Below are positions 8,478-17,562 of a DNA stretch of 64,000 nt, in pieces. The notes beneath the pieces were generated by a model. That model was not told where the DNA came from. It worked only from the letters and a program-made list of their open reading frames with translations, and made no database searches. Origin of the DNA: Dickeya lacustris (lineage in GTDB: Bacteria; Pseudomonadota; Gammaproteobacteria; Enterobacterales; Enterobacteriaceae); contig NZ_CP114280.1 in NCBI RefSeq assembly GCF_029635795.1, positions 1,984,001 to 2,048,000 on the forward strand, in the 5' to 3' direction. Each line of letters begins with the position of its first letter. The first letter of the stretch is position 1. A program made the position numbers and the translations under genes.

Positions 8478-8736
8478 TTTTTTTCCTTGTAGAGGGCACA
8501 CGATCATTCAATGCAGACAAAACATGACAATTGGTTATCGGCCTGTTAATCCCAGAGATTAATGCGTACCAAAGGAAAAAAATCAGCGGCAGATAAAGCA
8601 GAAAGGCAAAAACACCGAGGGTAAAATTTATAATGCGTTGATATTCATTAATAAAAATAAAACCAACGCACATTTGATAAGAAAAAAGCCAAAAAACGAC
8701 GCCAAAAATCAGTGCAATTGCCCAACGGTCAATCAT
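8308..8736 (-). CDS. Possible small membrane protein upstream of and overlapping the chemoreceptor start (doubtful)
   Basis: An open frame of 142 codons. Its first ~65 residues are strongly hydrophobic and would form two or three membrane helices (WAIALIFGVVFWLFSYQ..., FTLGVFAFLLYLPLIFFLWYA). The remainder runs out of frame through the first 170 bases of the MCP gene and looks non-coding. No ribosome-binding site precedes the ATG. The sigma-28 promoter of the MCP lies inside it. It may be a decayed gene fragment or chance; listed because the hydrophobic pattern is hard to dismiss and because it fills the 375-bp gap 8478-8852. Confidence 0.2.
   Translation of the reverse strand: MIDRWAIALIFGVVFWLFSYQMCVGFIFINEYQRIINFTLGVFAFLLYLPLIFFLWYALISGINRPITNCHVLSALNDRVPSTRKKNDEYHCCARFVVRREFLASLAINADVQFHHRCDSDFVCTGDRLFRAFSDAQQQFTE
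8535..8561 (-). promoter_or_regulatory. Sigma-28 (FliA) promoter of the chemoreceptor gene
   Basis: On the minus strand: TAAT (8561-8558), 15 bases, then a perfect GCCGATAA (8542-8535). The flagellar sigma consensus is TAAA-N15-GCCGATAA. It lies about 60 bp upstream of the MCP start, so the receptor is expected to be made with the flagellar class III genes. Confidence 0.8.
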
Positions 8737-8852
8737 TGAAAAACATCAAACATTACAAAAAGATACTGTATCGATGCGGGAATATTGCGCCTGCTAATCA
8801 TGTTGCAGCAATGTAAATGCGCACGTGTCACATAGGGTGACACAGCGCGCGT

Positions 8853-9611
8853 TTACGCCTTCGCCGGTTCATGACAATTCAGTGCGTGAAAGCGCTCGGC
8901 ATAAACGCCATCACGTTGCGCAAAGCGCAAGGCTTGCGCGCGCTTTACCACAATTTCCTGCGCCTCTGGCTGTTGTGCCAGTAATGAAAGCGTTTCATCG
9001 ATGAACGCCGCCAGCGGCATAGCGTGCGGGTCAAACCCCCATTCACCCTGTAGGCCAGTCTGCACCCAGGGGGGAATTATCTCTATTACACGAACAGCAG
9101 AGTGACGCAGTTGATAGCGCAGCGCCTCAGTATAGGCATGCAGCGCAGCTTTACTGGCGCAATACGTCGGGGTGATGGCCTGCGGCAAAAATGCCAGCTC
9201 GGAGGTGACATTGAGTATCGCCGCCTGCGGCTGACGCAACAAATGCGGTATCAGCGCTCCCGTCAACCACAATGGCCCGGTCAGATTCGTCGCAAGGGTG
9301 TCGGTGATGGTGGATAAATCAGGCCGGGTGAGATCCTCACGCCGCTGAATCCCGGCATTATTAATCAGCACATTTAGCGCGGGAAACGCCTGCGTCAATT
9401 CAGCCACGAACGCCGCTGTCGCCTCGGTGTCACGCTGGTCGAACACCCGCCAGGCCATGCCCTGGCAAGATGCCGCCGCCGCACGCAACGCGGCCTCACA
9501 CCGAGACGCAATAATCACCTGATTGCCGCGCTGGTGTAACGCCTGCGCCAGCCCAAAGCCAATGCCCGAACTCCCGCCGGTAATCAGTATGGTATTTCCC
9601 GTCATCTTCAT
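8853..9611 (-). CDS. Short-chain dehydrogenase/reductase, DltE-like
   Basis: Cytoplasmic NAD(P)-dependent oxidoreductase of the classical SDR family, 252 residues. TGGSSGIG (residues 11-18) is the cofactor-binding motif. NNAG follows near residue 87, and the catalytic Ser, YCASK and downstream PPWVQT segment are present. Start at ATG 9611, with AGGAGG seven bases upstream. Substrate not predictable. Upstream and on the same strand is a phosphopantetheinyl transferase gene whose stop is 63 bp away; there is no clear shared pathway. Confidence 0.9.
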   Translation of the reverse strand: MKMTGNTILITGGSSGIGFGLAQALHQRGNQVIIASRCEAALRAAAASCQGMAWRVFDQRDTEATAAFVAELTQAFPALNVLINNAGIQRREDLTRPDLSTITDTLATNLTGPLWLTGALIPHLLRQPQAAILNVTSELAFLPQAITPTYCASKAALHAYTEALRYQLRHSAVRVIEIIPPWVQTGLQGEWGFDPHAMPLAAFIDETLSLLAQQPEAQEIVVKRAQALRFAQRDGVYAERFHALNCHEPAKA

Positions 9612-9674
9612 ACGTCAGCCTCCTGATATTTATGACATTCATCAACAGGATAACGCGCTATCGCCATGCACTCA

Positions 9675-10451
9675 TCAGAGAAACAAAAACGTGGTGATAT
9701 CGCGCTCACGCCAGAGATAACGCCCGCTAAAGCAGCGCCCGGCGGGAAACTCAGGCGAAAGAGACGTCAGAAGTTGCAGGGTAAAGGTTTGCTGCGCGGT
9801 ATCCAGCGCCGTCATTCGGGCGTCAAGAAAATCAAAATAACACTTCACCTGTGGGTAGAGCGCCTTAAACAGGCTCTCTTTGGCGGAAAAACTCAGCGTC
9901 AGCATCTGGGCAAACTTCACCGGGGCATGGCGGTGCAGCCAGTCATACTCCATGTCATCGGCAATACCGGGCCACAGGCTATCGGCACGCGCATCGCTCA
10001 TCCAGGATTCAATATCCAGCCCGACGCCGCATATCTGCTCATCGCAGCGGTGAACCGCACACAAGACATGATCGACATTGTGGCTGATGGAGCCAGCGAT
10101 GCCAGTAGGCCATACCGGCGCGCGATCAACGCCACTGGCCAATACATACCCGGAAATATTCAGGCGCGACAGGACACGCTTTGCCAAATAGCGCCCGGCG
10201 AGGTACTCCGCCTGCCGTTTGGGAACCGAGCGCTGCACTTCCACGGGCATCACAATCTCCGCTGGTGCAAACAGCGCCTCGCGATACGCCGACAAATCAA
10301 AATGACAGCGGGCGCAGTACCCCGGGTAAGCCCGCCCACTGCCGGGCATAGCAAAGGTTAACCATTCAATCTCGCGAATAAATAAAGAGAACATATCACC
10401 ACACTCAGCCACCGGATACGGCGCTACCACATCATCCTTTTGCCTGTTCAT
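9675..10451 (-). CDS. 4'-phosphopantetheinyl transferase, EntD type
   Basis: Transfers the phosphopantetheine arm of CoA to carrier domains of non-ribosomal peptide, polyketide or siderophore synthases. 258 residues. The two Mg/CoA motifs are visible: GVGLDIE (about residues 140-146) and FSAKESLFKALYP (about 185-197). The N-terminal half has the RQAEYLAGRYLAKR segment seen in EntD-like enzymes. No synthase gene is within the window, so its partner must be encoded elsewhere. Start is an ATG at 10451 (MNRQKDD); the next Met is far inside. Confidence 0.92.
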   Translation of the reverse strand: MNRQKDDVVAPYPVAECGDMFSLFIREIEWLTFAMPGSGRAYPGYCARCHFDLSAYREALFAPAEIVMPVEVQRSVPKRQAEYLAGRYLAKRVLSRLNISGYVLASGVDRAPVWPTGIAGSISHNVDHVLCAVHRCDEQICGVGLDIESWMSDARADSLWPGIADDMEYDWLHRHAPVKFAQMLTLSFSAKESLFKALYPQVKCYFDFLDARMTALDTAQQTFTLQLLTSLSPEFPAGRCFSGRYLWRERDITTFLFL

Positions 10452-10592
10452 GTGCTTCCCTGTTGGTCGCTTTCACCTGACGGTGCCTGCCCGCGCAAAG
10501 CACCTGTTGTTGAGGATAGCTGAATTCACGCTAAAGCGAGGTAAATTCGCGCTGGCGATGACGTGCCTGCGCAGGCAATCACGCCACACCTT

Positions 10593-10622
10593 CGTGGCGA
10601 TATGCGGCGTGGCGATATGCGG
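10593..10622. repeat. 15-bp tandem duplication
   Basis: CGTGGCGATATGCGG occurs twice head to tail (10593-10607, 10608-10622), just downstream of the yjjV stop. One of several ~15-bp intergenic tandem duplications in this window. Confidence 0.9.
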
Positions 10623-10628
10623 TTTGCC

Positions 10629-11465
10629 TCATACCGGCGACGAAATTCGGTCAAACACGCGCAGCGTGTTAGCCAGCAACGTTCCGGCAATCACCTCCGG
10701 CCACTCTGCGCGCAGCTCACAAAGCGCATCGAATACGGACGTAATACGTTCCGGGCGGTTGGGTTGCCCCTGAAAACCATACACCGGCATATCGGGCGCA
10801 TCGGTTTCCAGTAACAATCGGTCAAGAGGCAGGCGGGATATCGCCTGACGGGTTTTGTTGGCGCGCGGATAGGTAATGGTACCGCCAACGCCGATGTAAT
10901 ACCCCAGCCGAATAAAGGCCATTGCCTGGTCATAGCTACCGGCAAAACCGTGGATAACGCCAGTGCGAGGAACCGGGTGACGGCGCAGCAGTTGCGCCAG
11001 TTGGTCATGGCTGCGGCGCGAGTGCAACATCACCGGCAGATCGTGGCGTGCCGCCAGCGTCAATTGTGCGCGAAGAAACGCCTTTTGCCGCTCAAATTGC
11101 GGCTGCGGCATGTACAGATCCAGGCCAATCTCCCCCACAGCCACCACGCGAGGATCTGCTTGCGCCAGCCGTTGAGCAAGGCTCGCCAAATGAGCGTCCT
11201 GATGTTGTGCAATGTACAGCGGGTGCAAACCGAGCGCGGCATATAACGCAGGCCAGCGCGCACTCAGTTCCATTACCCGCTCGAAATGCGCTTCCGCAAC
11301 CGCAGGCACAATCAGGCGATACACGCCTGCTTGCGCCGCTCTGGCAAGACTTGCCTCGGCATCATCGGCAAACAGGGGGAAATCAAAATGGCAATGGGTA
11401 TCAACCACGCCGGTTTGCGTAACAACGGTATGCGCAGCCTGTGCGCTGGAAGATGAGTCGTGCAA
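10629..11465 (-). CDS. yjjV: TatD-family metal-dependent hydrolase YjjV
   Basis: TIM-barrel metal hydrolase of the TatD family, 278 residues, probably a nuclease or related hydrolase; the physiological substrate of YjjV is not settled. Motifs: VDTHCHFD (metal His pair), GEIGLDLY (bridging Glu), HSRRS, HGFAGS and ETDAPDMP near the C-terminus. The best start is a TTG at 11465 preceded by GAGGCAC; the first real homology (GVVDTHCHFD) begins about 18 residues in, so a shorter start would have to lie there. Near osmY, as in E. coli (osmY-ytjA-yjjU-yjjV). Confidence 0.92.
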   Translation of the reverse strand: MHDSSSSAQAAHTVVTQTGVVDTHCHFDFPLFADDAEASLARAAQAGVYRLIVPAVAEAHFERVMELSARWPALYAALGLHPLYIAQHQDAHLASLAQRLAQADPRVVAVGEIGLDLYMPQPQFERQKAFLRAQLTLAARHDLPVMLHSRRSHDQLAQLLRRHPVPRTGVIHGFAGSYDQAMAFIRLGYYIGVGGTITYPRANKTRQAISRLPLDRLLLETDAPDMPVYGFQGQPNRPERITSVFDALCELRAEWPEVIAGTLLANTLRVFDRISSPV

Positions 11466-11474
11466 AACAGTGCC

Positions 11475-11666
11475 TCAATGCCGCCTGTCATCCTCTAAGG
11501 ATACCTTGTCTTGCGCCTTTCCGTAATATTCCTGCATCACACCGGCTAAAAAGCCGTGATTGCCGCAAAGCCAGGCCGACTCGCTATCGACGCATTCGGC
11601 CCATAATTCCCACAGCGTGCCCTTCCACTGCTTCCACCGTCCAATAACGATATCCAGATTCATCAT
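11475..11666 (-). CDS. CsbD/YjbJ-like small stress protein
   Basis: A 63-residue protein. IGRWKQWKGTLWELWAECVDSES, followed later by LAGVMQEYYGKAQDK, follows the CsbD/YjbJ pattern (xxWKQxKGxxKExWGxLTDDxxxxxxGxxxxLxGxxQExYGxxKD). It is more Trp- and Cys-rich than usual. Start at the first of two ATGs (11666), with GAGGGCACC upstream; the longer ORF start lacks a ribosome-binding site. It sits between yjjV and osmY, where E. coli has ytjA; CsbD proteins and OsmY are both stationary-phase/osmotic stress proteins. Biochemical function unknown for the family. Confidence 0.7.
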   Translation of the reverse strand: MMNLDIVIGRWKQWKGTLWELWAECVDSESAWLCGNHGFLAGVMQEYYGKAQDKVSLEDDRRH

Positions 11667-11777
11667 GGTGCCCTCACAAAGCGTCATGGGATAAACCATC
11701 GAAGCCAGTGTAACGCCGCAATGTGACAGTCTCTGTGCCATGGAGTCTGGCTTGGCTCCGCCCTGATGCAGGGCCGC

Positions 11778-12407
11778 TTAGGGTTTTACCGTCAAAATAT
11801 TTTTGACGCGTTTCACACCGCTGACGGCCCGGGCAATCGCCTCGGCCCTGTCTGCCTGCTGCTGGCTTACGACCTGGCCGGTTAACAACACGATGCCATC
11901 ATGAGTTTCAACCTTCACATGGCGTGAAGGCACACGGCTGTCAGCCAGCAATTTGGCTTTAACAGCGCTGGTGATAAGCGCATCATCCGTGTACTCACCG
12001 ATCGACTGGGCGCGTACTTGCGCGCTATCGTCGCTTTTGAACTGCAACTGATTATTGACAGATTTCACGCCGGGTATTTGAGTCGCTATTTTTGCCGCGC
12101 GCACAACCATCTGTGGATGGCTGACCACGCCCCGGAGTAATACAACGCCGCCCTCGGTCACAACAGAAATATCGTTACCGTCAATGGTTTCATCTTGCAG
12201 CAACGCGCCCTTCACCTGCGCCGTTAATGTGTTGTCATCGACAAATTCAGCCACCAGGGTGATAGAGCGGTCTATTTTTTGGTCTATGCCTTGCGCAGCC
12301 AGTTGCGCGGCTGTGGTCTGTTCAGCCTGTGCGGATGAAACAAGCTGAAGTGCCGTCAACACCACTAACACTACGCCAGGCCAGGAGGATCTTCTGGTTT
12401 GATTCAT
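11778..12407 (-). CDS. osmY: Periplasmic osmotically induced protein OsmY (two BON domains)
   Basis: Exported protein of 209 residues. Signal peptide MNQTRRSSWPGVVLVVLTAL, cleaved near SSAQA. Two BON domains (about residues 54-120 and 133-205), each with the GxVxLxGxV core (GGVVLLRGVV and DGIVLLTGQV). OsmY is a periplasmic, RpoS- and osmolarity-induced protein with chaperone-like activity. Length and domain pair match E. coli OsmY (201 residues). Its own upstream region (12408-12698) is AT-rich and could hold a stress promoter, but I did not find a clear -10/-35. Confidence 0.94.
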   Translation of the reverse strand: MNQTRRSSWPGVVLVVLTALQLVSSAQAEQTTAAQLAAQGIDQKIDRSITLVAEFVDDNTLTAQVKGALLQDETIDGNDISVVTEGGVVLLRGVVSHPQMVVRAAKIATQIPGVKSVNNQLQFKSDDSAQVRAQSIGEYTDDALITSAVKAKLLADSRVPSRHVKVETHDGIVLLTGQVVSQQQADRAEAIARAVSGVKRVKNILTVKP

Positions 12408-12755
12408 CGCTGAACTCCTTCTGATGATTCAACATACATACATTCATACATTTACTCACTCCGGCACCACCGTCACACCGGAAAACTTACCACTAACTAA
12501 CAAAATAAAAACAATATAAAAAACCAAAAAGAAACTAAAAACAGCGACGGCAACTATAACCCAGACGGGGAAAAAGCCCAGCCATGCATCAGTCATGGTC
12601 GGCGGATTTCGGATTTGTCCGGCGCAGGCAACAACGCCATAACCGAGAGATGTCTATGTCTAGCCGAGCAACAGATTGAAAGAGATAGCATGAGGCAGAA
12701 AAAAAACCGCCCGCGCAAATGCGCAGGCGGTTTTGGGTGAGGCGTTTTGGGGTGA
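12408..12755. other. Intergenic region upstream of osmY
   Basis: About 350 bp containing an AT-rich segment (12430-12560) with short CATACATACATT repeats and, at its right end, the prfC terminator. No gene seen. Confidence 0.5.
12699..12735 (-). terminator. Intrinsic terminator of prfC
   Basis: Read on the minus strand, a GC-rich stem (ACCGCCTGCGC / GCGCGGGCGGT, one mismatch) with loop ATTT is followed by eight T residues, 21 bp after the prfC stop. Confidence 0.92.
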
Positions 12756-14345
12756 TTAATGCTCGCGAGTTTTGTGGAACTTCACGTCAGGATAACGTTC
12801 CTGAGTAAGGTTGAGATTCACCATCGTCGGGGCAACATAAGCCAGATTGTCACCGCCATCCAATGCCAAATGCAGTTCATTTTTGCGTTTGAACTCTTCA
12901 AATTTCTTCGCATCATCGCATTCTACCCAACGCGCCGTGGAAACGTTCACCGATTCATACACCGCTTCCACGTTGTATTCGGTTTTCAGGCGCGCGACGA
13001 CCACGTCAAACTGCAACACCCCGACCGCACCGACGATCAGGTCGTTGTTAATCAGCGGACGGAACACCTGCACCGCACCCTCTTCAGAAAGCTGCACCAG
13101 CCCTTTCAGTAGCTGTTTTTGCTTGAGCGGGTCACGCAGGCGAATGCGGCGGAACAGTTCCGGCGCAAAGTTAGGAATACCGGTGAATTTCATCTCTTCA
13201 CCCTGCGTGAAAGTATCACCTATCTGGATAGTACCGTGGTTATGCAAACCGATAATATCGCCCGGATAGGCCTCTTCCACATGGGAGCGATCGCCCGCCA
13301 TAAAGGTCAACGCATCCGAAATCACCACATCTTTGCCGGTACGCACCTGACGCAGCTTCATGCCTTTTTCATAGCGGCCAGATACCACACGCATGAACGC
13401 CACGCGGTCACGGTGTTTCGGGTCCATGTTGGCCTGAATCTTGAACACAAAACCGCTGAATTTCTCTTCGTCAGCCTTCACTACGCGCGCATCGGTTTTA
13501 CGTGGCATCGGCGCCGGTGCCCAGGCCACCAGCCCATCCAGCATATGGTCAACGCCGAAGTTACCCAGCGCCGTACCGAAGAACACCGGTGTCAGTTCGC
13601 CATGCAGGAACGCCTCTTGCTCGAACTCGTGCGACGCGCCTTTGACCAGCTCCAGCTCATCACGCAGTTGTGCCGCCAGGTCTTCCCCCACGGCGCTGTC
13701 CAGTTCCGGGTTATCCAACCCTTTGACGATGCGCACGTCCTGAATCGTGTGGCCCATCCCGCTCTGATACAGATAGGTTTCATCTTTGTAGAGGTGGTAC
13801 ACGCCTTTGAACAGCTTGCCGCAGCCAATCGGCCAGGTAATGGGCGCACAGGCGATACTCAGCTCACGCTCTACTTCATCCAGCACTTCCATCGGGTCAC
13901 GAATATCGCGGTCGAGCTTGTTCATAAACGTCAGGATCGGCGTATCGCGCAGCCGGGTCACTTCCATCAGCTTACGGGTACGATCTTCTACCCCTTTAGC
14001 TGCATCGATCACCATCAAACAGCAGTCTACGGCGGTCAATGTACGGTAGGTATCTTCCGAGAAGTCTTCGTGCCCTGGGGTATCGAGCAGGTTGACCAGA
14101 CATTCACGGTAAGGGAACTGCATCACCGAGGTGGTAATCGAGATACCGCGCTGTTTTTCCATCTCCATCCAGTCAGATTTGGCGTGCTGATTAGAGCCGC
14201 GCCCTTTGACCGTTCCGGCGATCTGGATGGCCTGTCCGAACAGCAGCACTTTTTCCGTGATGGTAGTTTTACCGGCGTCGGGGTGAGAAATAATGGCGAA
14301 TGTCCGGCGTTTTGCGACTTCGCGAGCGTATTCACTTGGAGACAT
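12756..14345 (-). CDS. prfC: Peptide chain release factor 3
   Basis: Translational GTPase that recycles RF1/RF2 from the ribosome after termination. 529 residues, the same length as E. coli RF3. G-motifs: SHPDAGKTT (G1), the switch I region with [26 protein letters not shown] (G3) and NKLDRD (G4). Domain II and III sequences follow normally to the end at KTREH. Start at ATG 14345. Monocistronic, followed by a strong terminator. A large open frame on the opposite strand (13119-14456) is its shadow. Confidence 0.98.
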   Translation of the reverse strand: MSPSEYAREVAKRRTFAIISHPDAGKTTITEKVLLFGQAIQIAGTVKGRGSNQHAKSDWMEMEKQRGISITTSVMQFPYRECLVNLLDTPGHEDFSEDTYRTLTAVDCCLMVIDAAKGVEDRTRKLMEVTRLRDTPILTFMNKLDRDIRDPMEVLDEVERELSIACAPITWPIGCGKLFKGVYHLYKDETYLYQSGMGHTIQDVRIVKGLDNPELDSAVGEDLAAQLRDELELVKGASHEFEQEAFLHGELTPVFFGTALGNFGVDHMLDGLVAWAPAPMPRKTDARVVKADEEKFSGFVFKIQANMDPKHRDRVAFMRVVSGRYEKGMKLRQVRTGKDVVISDALTFMAGDRSHVEEAYPGDIIGLHNHGTIQIGDTFTQGEEMKFTGIPNFAPELFRRIRLRDPLKQKQLLKGLVQLSEEGAVQVFRPLINNDLIVGAVGVLQFDVVVARLKTEYNVEAVYESVNVSTARWVECDDAKKFEEFKRKNELHLALDGGDNLAYVAPTMVNLNLTQERYPDVKFHKTREH

Positions 14346-14610
14346 GTTATTCAGGCTTCTTCAATAATGAGGTATCGGCCGCCATCATGCGCAGCACGCC
14401 GCACCCAAAAAATAGAAAATAAGACAGATAAAAGCTGTCTGATGCCAATCAATTAAGCCATCAGGACGCACCAGGGGCGCGGCCGCTCGGCTAAGAGGTT
14501 TCAGCACTTTTTACACGCATTGTCCCCCACGCAGGCTTAAGTGACAGGCATCGTAACAACAGATGGATAAGCGCAGCATTTTCTCTGATTTACCGGCGCG
14601 GCACAATCTA

Positions 14611-14673
14611 TCATGACGCAAACACTGCCGATCATGACGTAAACACTGCGGTGATAACGCAAACAGTATATCA
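14611..14673. repeat. 21-bp imperfect tandem repeat, about three copies
   Basis: Units starting TCATGACGCAAACACTGCCGA (14611), then TCATGACGTAAACACTGCGGT (14632), then a weaker third copy (GATAACGCAAACAG..., 14653). Confidence 0.8.
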
Positions 14674-14753
14674 GGCGCGACACTGCGCCATCAGCAAACG
14701 GGGCAGGCAACGATACACCGTTTTCCACACTAACCGCTGACAGGGAGAGAACG

Positions 14754-14798
14754 GGCACGGATAGAAATGGCACGGATAGAAATGGCACGGATAGAAAA
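14754..14798. repeat. 15-bp tandem repeat, three copies
   Basis: GGCACGGATAGAAAT at 14754, 14769 and 14784 (the last copy ends AA). Perfect in the first two copies. Located about 80 bp upstream of tam. Confidence 0.95.
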
Positions 14799-14877
14799 AA
14801 TCGCGCCGGTCTCTTATGCTGCTATTGCTGCTACGGCCCGGTTTTCCTAATCGCGCCCATTGAAAGAGGAAATAGCC

Positions 14878-15654
14878 ATGCCTGATTGGAACCCCGAACT
14901 CTACCTGCGCTTTGCCAACGAACGCACCCGCCCGGCCATTGAACTGTTATCCCGAATTTCCCATCCGGCCGCCACGACTATCACTGATTTGGGGTGTGGC
15001 CCCGGCAACAGCACCGCGTTGCTACATCAGGCGTGGCCGCAGGCGCGAATCACCGGGGTTGATAACTCGGACGCAATGTTGCAACAGGCTCGCCAGCGTT
15101 TGCCGGGCTGCACATTTCAGTTGGCCGACATCGCCAACTGGCTCCCGGATACGCCGCAGGACATTATCTATGCCAACGCCTCGTTGCAATGGTTGCCGAA
15201 CCATAGCCAACTGCTGCCTAACCTGGTGGCGCAACTGGCACCGGGCGGGGTACTGGCGGTACAAATGCCGGATACGCTGAACCAGCCCACCCATCAACTG
15301 ATGCGTCACATTGCCGCCGAAGGGCCGTGGCGCGAGCGGTTTGGCGAGATAGACCAGATTCGGCAATCACTGCTCAGTACCGCCGAATATTACGACCTGC
15401 TGGTCAGCCATGGTTGCGAGCTGGATATCTGGCACACCACCTATCATCACGTGATGGCGGGCGCACCGGCCATCATCGAATGGTTGAAAGGCACAGGCTT
15501 GCGGCCATTTCTGGCGCAGTTGAACGCGCAGGAACAGCAGGATTTTCTGCAACGGTATCAGGCGAGATTGCAGGCGGCTTACCCGGCGCAGGCTGATGGC
15601 AACACCCTGCTAACCTACCCGCGCCTGTTTCTGGTGGCAACGCGGCGCAAGTGA
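14878..15654 (+). CDS. tam: Trans-aconitate 2-methyltransferase
   Basis: SAM-dependent methyltransferase that methyl-esterifies trans-aconitate, a spontaneous inhibitor of aconitase. 258 residues. It starts MPDWNPELYLRFANERTRPA, the typical Tam N-terminus. SAM motif I is DLGCGPGNST; motif II contains GVDNSDAML; later LQWLPNH and LAPGGVLAVQMPD. The ATG at 14878 is preceded by AAAGAGGAAATAG; a TTG at 14860 lies upstream of that site and is not needed. Monocistronic; convergent with ytjB. Confidence 0.95.
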   Translation: MPDWNPELYLRFANERTRPAIELLSRISHPAATTITDLGCGPGNSTALLHQAWPQARITGVDNSDAMLQQARQRLPGCTFQLADIANWLPDTPQDIIYANASLQWLPNHSQLLPNLVAQLAPGGVLAVQMPDTLNQPTHQLMRHIAAEGPWRERFGEIDQIRQSLLSTAEYYDLLVSHGCELDIWHTTYHHVMAGAPAIIEWLKGTGLRPFLAQLNAQEQQDFLQRYQARLQAAYPAQADGNTLLTYPRLFLVATRRK

Positions 15655-15669
15655 CCGGCAGGCCTCATC

Positions 15670-16350
15670 TCAGGGCGGCGGTGTTTTCTTGTCATCCGGC
15701 ACGGTAGCGGGGGCGTCATGTGCGGGCTCATCATCCTGAACCGGCGTATTCGCCGTCAACAAATACGGTGACTGCTGCCAGCGGGAGCGCCGATGCTGTA
15801 GCAGCGTGCGGGCCAGAATAATGCCTATCGCCAGCGCCATCATGATCATCAGGCGCAGGATATTGGTGGTGTTGTCCACCTGACGCGCTTCGGTCGCCAG
15901 CACATGGGTATCCAGCGTCAGGCGCAGAAAACCGATTGGCCCGTCTTTACTGTTAATGGTTTCAACCACCTGATGGTTGAAATAGCTGCCCGCCCGGCTA
16001 CCATCAAGCGCCAGCCGATCGCGCACCGTGACCTGCTCGCCTGCGCGCGCCAACAGTGTGCCATCTGGCTGATAGAGCGCGGCATCAAGAATACGGCTAT
16101 GGTCAGTAAGCTGGCGCAACATCTCTTCAATTCTGGCGCTGTTATCGCCGTTGCCCTCGATTAACGGGGTCAGGCTGAATGCCACCTGACGCGCCAGCGT
16201 GCGTGCAAGCTCATCAACCTGCTCCGATCGCGCCATCTGGTGGCTAAGGCTAAAGTAAGATGCGCCCTGCAATAACACCACCAGCAACGCCAGGCAAATA
16301 AGCACAATAGCCGTACGATGTAAGCGAAATTTTATTCGGGCCCGAACCAT
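15670..16350 (-). CDS. ytjB: Membrane protein YtjB/Smp
   Basis: Inner-membrane protein of 226 residues. N-terminal membrane helix (about residues 13-32), a periplasmic domain of ~130 residues, a second helix (about 165-182, ILRLMIMMALAIGIILA), and a cytoplasmic Pro/Asp-rich tail. Divergent from serB, as in E. coli, where smp (ytjB) lies next to serB-radA-nadR. Its role is poorly defined (an SMP/hemolysin-like membrane protein). The assignment rests on topology, N-terminal pattern and synteny. Confidence 0.88.
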   Translation of the reverse strand: MVRARIKFRLHRTAIVLICLALLVVLLQGASYFSLSHQMARSEQVDELARTLARQVAFSLTPLIEGNGDNSARIEEMLRQLTDHSRILDAALYQPDGTLLARAGEQVTVRDRLALDGSRAGSYFNHQVVETINSKDGPIGFLRLTLDTHVLATEARQVDNTTNILRLMIMMALAIGIILARTLLQHRRSRWQQSPYLLTANTPVQDDEPAHDAPATVPDDKKTPPP

Positions 16351-16479
16351 GAACGTACCTGCGCGATTTGAAGAGTTTCATGTTGCCAGAAGCAATAGCG
16401 ATAGGATAGCTTGTTGCGTTGATTTATGACCATCCACCCCACCCGTTTATCACGACCCGCAGGAAAGGATATTTAACCC

Positions 16480-17457
16480 ATGTCGAACCGTTTGACCTAT
16501 AGCGATCTGCCCGATGAGATCAATTGCTGGCCAAATCTCCCTTTGTCACTCAGTGACGACGAAGTCATGCCGCTCGACTATCGCGCTGGCAACACTGGCT
16601 GGCTGATGTATGGCGACGTGCTCGATAAATACCTGCTCTCCCGGGTACAGCGTCGTCTTGACGATCCGCTGGTCGTGGTCAGCGCCTGGAGCGTGGAAGA
16701 GTATCAGGTGGTCAGGCTGGCTGGCACCTTAACGCCGCGCATCACCAAAGTGGCGCACGATCTGGGGCTGGATGTCGCGCCGATGGATAACACCCCTAGC
16801 CTGCGCGCACCGGGCCTGCTGGTCATGGACATGGACTCCACCGCCATTCAGATTGAGTGCATTGATGAAATCGCCAAATTAGCCGGTACCGGCGAGCAGG
16901 TGGCGGAAGTCACCGAACGCGCCATGCGCGGCGAGCTGGATTTTTCAGCCAGTCTGCGCCAGCGCGTCGGCACACTGCGTGGCGCTGATGCCAATATCCT
17001 GCGTCAGGTTCGCGACACATTGCCGCTAATGCCGGGGCTGAAAACCATGGTCAGGCAATTGCAGGAGGCGGGCTGGCAATTGGCTATCGCCTCTGGCGGC
17101 TTTACCTATTTTGCCGATTACCTGCGTGAAGAGCTCGGGTTGGTCGCCGCCGTCGCCAATGAAATGGGCATGCGCGACGGTAAACTGACCGGTGAAGTGG
17201 TGGGCCCGATTGTCGATGCGCAATACAAAGCCGATACCCTGCACCAGTTGGCTGAAAAACTCGGTATTGCGCCACGTCAGACTATCGCCATTGGCGATGG
17301 TGCCAACGATTTACTGATGATCAAAGCCGCCGGGCTGGGCATTGCCTATCACGCCAAACCCAAAGTCAACCAACAGAGCGCAGTCAGCATTCGTCACGCC
17401 GACCTGACCGGAGTGCTGTGTATTCTGAGCGGCAGCCTGCGGCACGAAAAAAGCTGA
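16480..17457 (+). CDS. serB: Phosphoserine phosphatase
   Basis: Last enzyme of L-serine synthesis, hydrolysing O-phosphoserine. HAD superfamily, 325 residues (E. coli 322). N-terminal regulatory region (1-105), then DMDSTAIQIECIDEIA with the nucleophile Asp (117-121 is DMDST), IASGGFTYFAD (motif II Ser), and GDGANDLLMIKAAGLG (motif IV). ATG at 16480, with GGAAAGGA upstream. Followed by radA and nadR, the E. coli order. Confidence 0.97.
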   Translation: MSNRLTYSDLPDEINCWPNLPLSLSDDEVMPLDYRAGNTGWLMYGDVLDKYLLSRVQRRLDDPLVVVSAWSVEEYQVVRLAGTLTPRITKVAHDLGLDVAPMDNTPSLRAPGLLVMDMDSTAIQIECIDEIAKLAGTGEQVAEVTERAMRGELDFSASLRQRVGTLRGADANILRQVRDTLPLMPGLKTMVRQLQEAGWQLAIASGGFTYFADYLREELGLVAAVANEMGMRDGKLTGEVVGPIVDAQYKADTLHQLAEKLGIAPRQTIAIGDGANDLLMIKAAGLGIAYHAKPKVNQQSAVSIRHADLTGVLCILSGSLRHEKS

Positions 17458-17501
17458 ATCGTCAGGCCGCATTGGCAGCCGCAGGCAACACATGAATAGC
17501 C

Positions 17502-17547
17502 AGCAGTACATACCGTAAGCAGTACGTCGTAAGCAGTACATGCCGTA
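17502..17547. repeat. 14-16-bp imperfect tandem repeat, three copies
   Basis: AGCAGTACATACCGTA, AGCAGTACGTCGTA and AGCAGTACATGCCGTA follow one another between serB and radA, ending about 15 bp before the radA start. Confidence 0.85.
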
Positions 17548-17562
17548 AACAGGAGGGAAATC

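Larger units (their letters stand above)
14346..14877. other. Intergenic region with two sets of short tandem repeats
   Basis: About 530 bp between prfC and tam. It contains two three-copy repeat tracts (listed separately) and no convincing gene; an open frame at 14537-14788 on the minus strand is low-complexity because it reads the repeats. Confidence 0.5.

Noticed and set aside
13119..14456. 445-codon open frame on the plus strand
   Set aside because: Antisense to prfC; codon pattern follows from the prfC sequence and no family motif is present.
14537..14788. Minus-strand ORF MPFLSVPFLSVPVLS...
   Set aside because: Reads the 15-bp tandem repeats and has no ribosome-binding site or similarity.
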